In this document: one piece after another, positions 60,736-64,000 of the stretch
How the letters are laid out: the number at the start of each line of letters is the position of its first letter
Position numbering within the stretch: position 1 is the first letter of the stretch
Assembly (NCBI GenBank): GCA_964545205.1
Contig: CAZJFH010000022.1
Coordinates: 1 to 64,000, forward strand
Length of the DNA: 64,000 bases
Direction of reading: 5' to 3'
DNA from: CAZJFH01 sp964545205
GTDB lineage: Bacteria; Pseudomonadota; Alphaproteobacteria; Rhodospirillales; Magnetospirillaceae
The notes under the pieces: model-generated
The model's database searches: none
What the model saw: only the letters and a program-made list of their open reading frames with translations
Told to the model about the DNA's origin: nothing
Translations under genes and position numbers: made by a program

Positions 60736-61956
60736 TTGCGCATCCTGACCTTCACCACGCTCTTTCCCAACGCGGCGCGGCCGCATCACGGGGTGTTCGT
60801 CGAGAACCGGCTGCGCCATCTGGTGGCCAGCGGCCATGTCGAGGCGCGGGTGGTCGCGCCGACGCCGTGGTTCCCGTTCACGAGCGAACGCTTCGGCGAC
60901 TGGGCGCGCTGGGCGCGGGCGCCGCGGTTCGAGAGCCGCCACGGCCTGGCCGTGCACCATCCGCGCTATCCGCTGCCGCCGGCGATCGGCATGAACCCGG
61001 CGCCGTTCCTGCTGGCCGCCGCCGCCTGGCCGCGGGTGCGGCGGCTGGTCGCCGCGGGCTTCGATCCCGACCTGATCGACGCCCACTACTTCTATCCCGA
61101 CGGCGTCGCCGCGGCGCTGATCGCCCGCCGCCTCGGCAAGCCGTACACGATCACCGGCCGCGGCTCCGACCTGACGCAACTGCCCGAGCATCCGCTGCCG
61201 CGGCGCCTGATCCGCTGGGCGGCCAGAGGCGCCGGCGGGCTGATCACCGTTTGCCAGTCGCTCAAGGACGACCTCGTCCGCCTCGGCCTGGCCGCCGAGC
61301 GGGTGCGGGTGCTGCGCAACGGCGTCGACCTCGCGATGTTCCGGCCGGCCGACCGGCCGGCGGCGCGGGCGCGGCTGGGTTTCTCGCGGCCGACGCTGCT
61401 GTTCGTCGGCCACCTCATCCCGCGCAAGAACCAGGCCCTGGCGATCCGCGCCCTGCCGCTGCTGCCCGACGTCGCGCTGGCGATGGCCGGCGACGGTCCC
61501 GACCGCGAGGCGCTGGCCGGGCTCGCCCGGGCGCTGGGGGTCGCCGAGCGCGTCCGCTTCCTCGGCCTGATCCCGCACGAGCGGTTGGCCGAGGCCTACA
61601 CCGCCGCCGACGCGCTGGTGCTGAGCACCCGGCGCGAGGGCTGGCCCAACGTGCTGCTGGAAGCGATGGCCTGCGGCACGCCGGTGGTGGCGACGGCGGT
61701 CTCGGGCATCCCCGAGGTCGTCACCGCCCCCGAGGCCGGCCGCCTGGTCCACGAGCACACGCCGGAGGCGCTGGCCGCCGCGATCGCCGGCCTGCTCGCG
61801 GCACCGCCGTCCCGCGCCGCCACCCGCGCCTATGCCGAGCGCTACAGCTGGGACGCCACCACGCAGGGCCAGCTCGACCTGTTCGCGGCCATCCTCGGGC
61901 GCGAGGCGCCCAGGCTCGACACCGCGTCCGCCCGTCCGGCGGCGCGCATCGCCTGA
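60736..61956 (+). CDS. Glycosyltransferase family 4 protein
   Basis: 406 residues from TTG 60736; no in-frame ATG or GTG precedes the domain. The N-terminal Rossmann domain has FPNAARPHHGVFVENRLRHL, and the second has ITGRGSDL, RVRVLRNGVDLAMFRP, LLFVGHLIPRKNQALAIRAL and the GT4 Glu motif REGWPNVLLEAMACGTPVVAT. It resembles PEP-CTERM-cluster glycosyltransferases that extend the exopolysaccharide repeat. It is followed 22 bp later by the Gfo/Idh fusion gene. Confidence 0.9.
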   Translation: MRILTFTTLFPNAARPHHGVFVENRLRHLVASGHVEARVVAPTPWFPFTSERFGDWARWARAPRFESRHGLAVHHPRYPLPPAIGMNPAPFLLAAAAWPRVRRLVAAGFDPDLIDAHYFYPDGVAAALIARRLGKPYTITGRGSDLTQLPEHPLPRRLIRWAARGAGGLITVCQSLKDDLVRLGLAAERVRVLRNGVDLAMFRPADRPAARARLGFSRPTLLFVGHLIPRKNQALAIRALPLLPDVALAMAGDGPDREALAGLARALGVAERVRFLGLIPHERLAEAYTAADALVLSTRREGWPNVLLEAMACGTPVVATAVSGIPEVVTAPEAGRLVHEHTPEALAAAIAGLLAAPPSRAATRAYAERYSWDATTQGQLDLFAAILGREAPRLDTASARPAARIA

Positions 61957-61978
61957 CCAACGAACGCCAGGAGAAGTC

Positions 61979-64000
61979 ATGACCAAACGCCGCGTATGCC
62001 TGGTGGGGGCCGGCGCCATCGCCCAGACCCATGCCGAGGCGCTCCGCAACGTCCCCGGCGTCGAGATCGCCGCCGTCGTCGACCCCAACCGCGCCGCCGC
62101 CGAGGCGCTGGCGCGCCGGCACGGCGCCCGCGCCTGGGACTCCGCCGCCGAGCTGCTGGACAAGGACCGGCCCGGCGCCGCCCACGTGCTGGTGCCGCCG
62201 GATCTCCACGGCAAGGTGGCGCTGCCCTTCGTCGCGGCGGGCGTGCCGGTGCTGGTCGAGAAGCCGCTCTGCGCCTCGGGCGAGGAGACGCGCGGCCTGA
62301 TCGCGGCGGCCGAGCGCGCCGGCGCGGTGCTGGGCGTCAACCAGAACTTCGTCTTCCATCCCGCCTTCCGGCGGCTGGCGGAAGCGGTGGCGCGCTCGGG
62401 TCCGCTGCGGGCCGTCGATTGCCTCTACAACGTGCCGCTGCGCCAGATGGCGGCGCGCCAGTTCGGCCACTGGATGTTCCGCCAGCCCAAGAACATCCTG
62501 CTGGAGCAGGCGGTGCATCCGCTGTCGCAGATCATGGCGCTGGCCGGGCCGTTCGCCGAGCTGTCGCTGAAGGCCGGGCCGGCGCAGGAGATCGCGCCCG
62601 GCGTGCCGTTCCACGCCACCGCCGCGGTGACCGGCACCTGCGGCGGTTCGGTGCCGTTCCAGATGCAGTTCGGCGTCGGGCGCGAATACCCGTTCTGGCA
62701 GCTCACGGCGATCTGCGACGACGGCGTCGTCGTCGCCGACATGCTCGCCAACCGCTGCGTCGTCTACGGCCGCACCAAGTGGCTGGAGCCCGTCGACACC
62801 ATGCTGGTCGGCGGCGGCGCCGGCCTGCGGCTGCTCGGCGACAGCCTCGGCAACGGCGCCAATTACGTGCTGTCGCTGCTCAAGCTGAAGCCGCGCTCGG
62901 ATCCGTTCTACCGCAGCATGCACGGCAGCATCGCCGACTTCCACGCCGCCCTCGACGCCGGCCGCGCGCCGCGCAGCGACGGCGCCTTCGGCCTGGCGCT
63001 GATCGAGGCCTGCGAGGCGATGGCCGCCGAGGCGTTCCGCGAGGCGGCGCCGCAGCCCCCGGCGGCCGGCGGCGGCGACTACGACGTCGCCGTGCTCGGC
63101 GGCACCGGCTTCATCGGCCGTCACGTCGTCTCGCGCCTGCTCGCCGACGGCTGGCGCGTCGGCGTGATGGCGCGCAACTTCGCCAATCTCGCGCCGGTGT
63201 TCAGCCGGCCCGGCGTCACCCTGGTGCGCGGCGACGTGCGCAGGGCCGAGGACGTCGCCCGCGCGGTCCAGCCGGCGCGGCTGGTCGTCAACCTGGCCCA
63301 TGGCGGCGGCGGCGCCGACTTCGCCGCCATCCGCGACGCCATGGTCGGCTCGGCGGCGCTGGTCGCCGAAGCCTGCCTGGCCAACGGCATCGAGCGGCTG
63401 ATCCATGTCGGCTCGATCGCCGGGCTGTATTGCGGCGATCCCGGTGCCGTCGTGACCGGCGCCACGCCGACCGACCCGCGCCCCGAAAAGCGCGCCGACT
63501 ATTCGCGCGCCAAGGCGCTGGCCGACGACGCCCTGACGACGATGGCGCGCGAGCGCGGACTGCCGCTGTGCATCCTGCGCCCCGGCGTCGTGGTCGGCGA
63601 GGGGGCGCCGCCGTTCCACACCGGCGTCGGCTTCCACAACAACGACCAGCACTGCCTGGGCTGGAACGACGGTCGCAACCCGCTGCCCTTCGTCCTGGTC
63701 GAGGACGTCGCCGACGCGATCGCCCGCGCGCTGACCAGCGCGGCGGCGGCGGGGCGCTGCTACAACCTGGTCGGCGACGTGCGCCTGAGCGCGCGCGAAT
63801 ACATCGCCGAGGTGGCGGCGGTGCTGGGGCGGCCGCTGGTCTACCATCCGCAGAGCCCGGTCAAGCTGTGGGCGGTCGAGTTCGGCAAATGGCTGATCAA
63901 GCGCGCCGTCGGCCGCAAGGCGCCGGCGCCGACGCTCTACGACCTGCGCTCGCGCGGGCTGGTCGCCCGCTTCGACACCGACGACGCCAAGCGCGACCTC
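61979..64000 (+). CDS. Gfo/Idh oxidoreductase fused to an NAD-dependent epimerase (partial)
   Basis: 674 residues are visible and the frame is open at the window edge. Residues about 1-355 form a Gfo/Idh/MocA oxidoreductase: CLVGAGAIAQTHAEAL (NAD site), LVEKPLCASG (catalytic Lys). Residues about 365-674 form an extended SDR: VAVLGGTGFIGRHVV (GxxGxxG), a YSRAKALADD active-site Tyr/Lys pair (YxxxK), and PFVLVEDVADAIARAL. Both halves look active, so the protein may carry out two successive steps on a nucleotide sugar. AGGAGAAG precedes the ATG. It lies behind the GT4 gene in the exopolysaccharide unit. Confidence 0.88.
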   Translation, partial: MTKRRVCLVGAGAIAQTHAEALRNVPGVEIAAVVDPNRAAAEALARRHGARAWDSAAELLDKDRPGAAHVLVPPDLHGKVALPFVAAGVPVLVEKPLCASGEETRGLIAAAERAGAVLGVNQNFVFHPAFRRLAEAVARSGPLRAVDCLYNVPLRQMAARQFGHWMFRQPKNILLEQAVHPLSQIMALAGPFAELSLKAGPAQEIAPGVPFHATAAVTGTCGGSVPFQMQFGVGREYPFWQLTAICDDGVVVADMLANRCVVYGRTKWLEPVDTMLVGGGAGLRLLGDSLGNGANYVLSLLKLKPRSDPFYRSMHGSIADFHAALDAGRAPRSDGAFGLALIEACEAMAAEAFREAAPQPPAAGGGDYDVAVLGGTGFIGRHVVSRLLADGWRVGVMARNFANLAPVFSRPGVTLVRGDVRRAEDVARAVQPARLVVNLAHGGGGADFAAIRDAMVGSAALVAEACLANGIERLIHVGSIAGLYCGDPGAVVTGATPTDPRPEKRADYSRAKALADDALTTMARERGLPLCILRPGVVVGEGAPPFHTGVGFHNNDQHCLGWNDGRNPLPFVLVEDVADAIARALTSAAAAGRCYNLVGDVRLSAREYIAEVAAVLGRPLVYHPQSPVKLWAVEFGKWLIKRAVGRKAPAPTLYDLRSRGLVARFDTDDAKRDL

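Overview
The window is high-GC, gene-dense chromosomal DNA. Gene content and protein style suggest an alphaproteobacterium of the Rhodospirillales type: a flagellar flgB-flgC-fliE-fliQ-fliR-flhB operon running directly into a CckA-type hybrid kinase, an IalB-like secreted protein, an SdhAF4-like (DUF1674) small protein, a FlhB-C-terminus-like protein beside fliO/fliP, and many stop/start overlaps (ATGA, GTGA, TTGA). Taxonomy is inferred from content only; there is no rRNA gene.

Layout. 1-7.6 kb: housekeeping and envelope genes (asparaginase II, rlmN, htpX, rsmB, gmhB, two glycosyltransferases). 7.6-19.5 kb: a type I secretion locus. A leftward four-gene operon (Pro/Lys-rich coiled-coil protein, a regulator with an N-terminal LuxR HTH plus ATPase, a NodT-type outer-membrane factor, a lipoprotein) faces a rightward operon made of one 1297-residue protein containing two complete ABC half-transporters, an HlyD adaptor, and then a PAS histidine kinase. 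19.5-29.1 kb: small proteins, an EAL/hemerythrin pair, tRNA-Ala, yggT-DUF167-folD-nnrU, a thioredoxin-like protein, an AspT/YidE-type antiporter, Nudix hydrolase and unknown genes. 29.3-36.8 kb: divergent flagellar export/basal-body operons ending in cckA. 36.9-39.8 kb: Tat-exported aldo/keto reductase, DUF6064 protein, uracil/xanthine permease.

39.9-41.8 kb is a lower-GC scar of horizontal transfer: a decayed IS1595-family transposase, two accessory genes and a frameshifted small gene. 41.8-47.4 kb holds two divergent GNAT/CelD-like genes and a second, conventional type I secretion ABC/HlyD pair. From 47.5 kb to the right edge is an XrtA/PEP-CTERM-type exopolysaccharide cluster: outer-membrane protein (TIGR03016 type), tyrosine autokinase, chain-length determinant and Wza-like export lipoprotein leftward; sugar transferase, PrsK, PrsR, PrsT, a GT4 glycosyltransferase and a Gfo/Idh-SDR fusion rightward. 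No exosortase or PEP-CTERM protein is inside the window, so the cluster probably continues to the right.

Best candidates for something not well described: the 7.6-19.5 kb secretion locus, whose fused transporter has two non-canonical ABC signature motifs and whose regulator has an inverted domain order; a TTAAGAAA-type motif shared by the flagellar and both type I secretion promoter regions; and several dispersed inverted repeats, including a nested 130-bp element.
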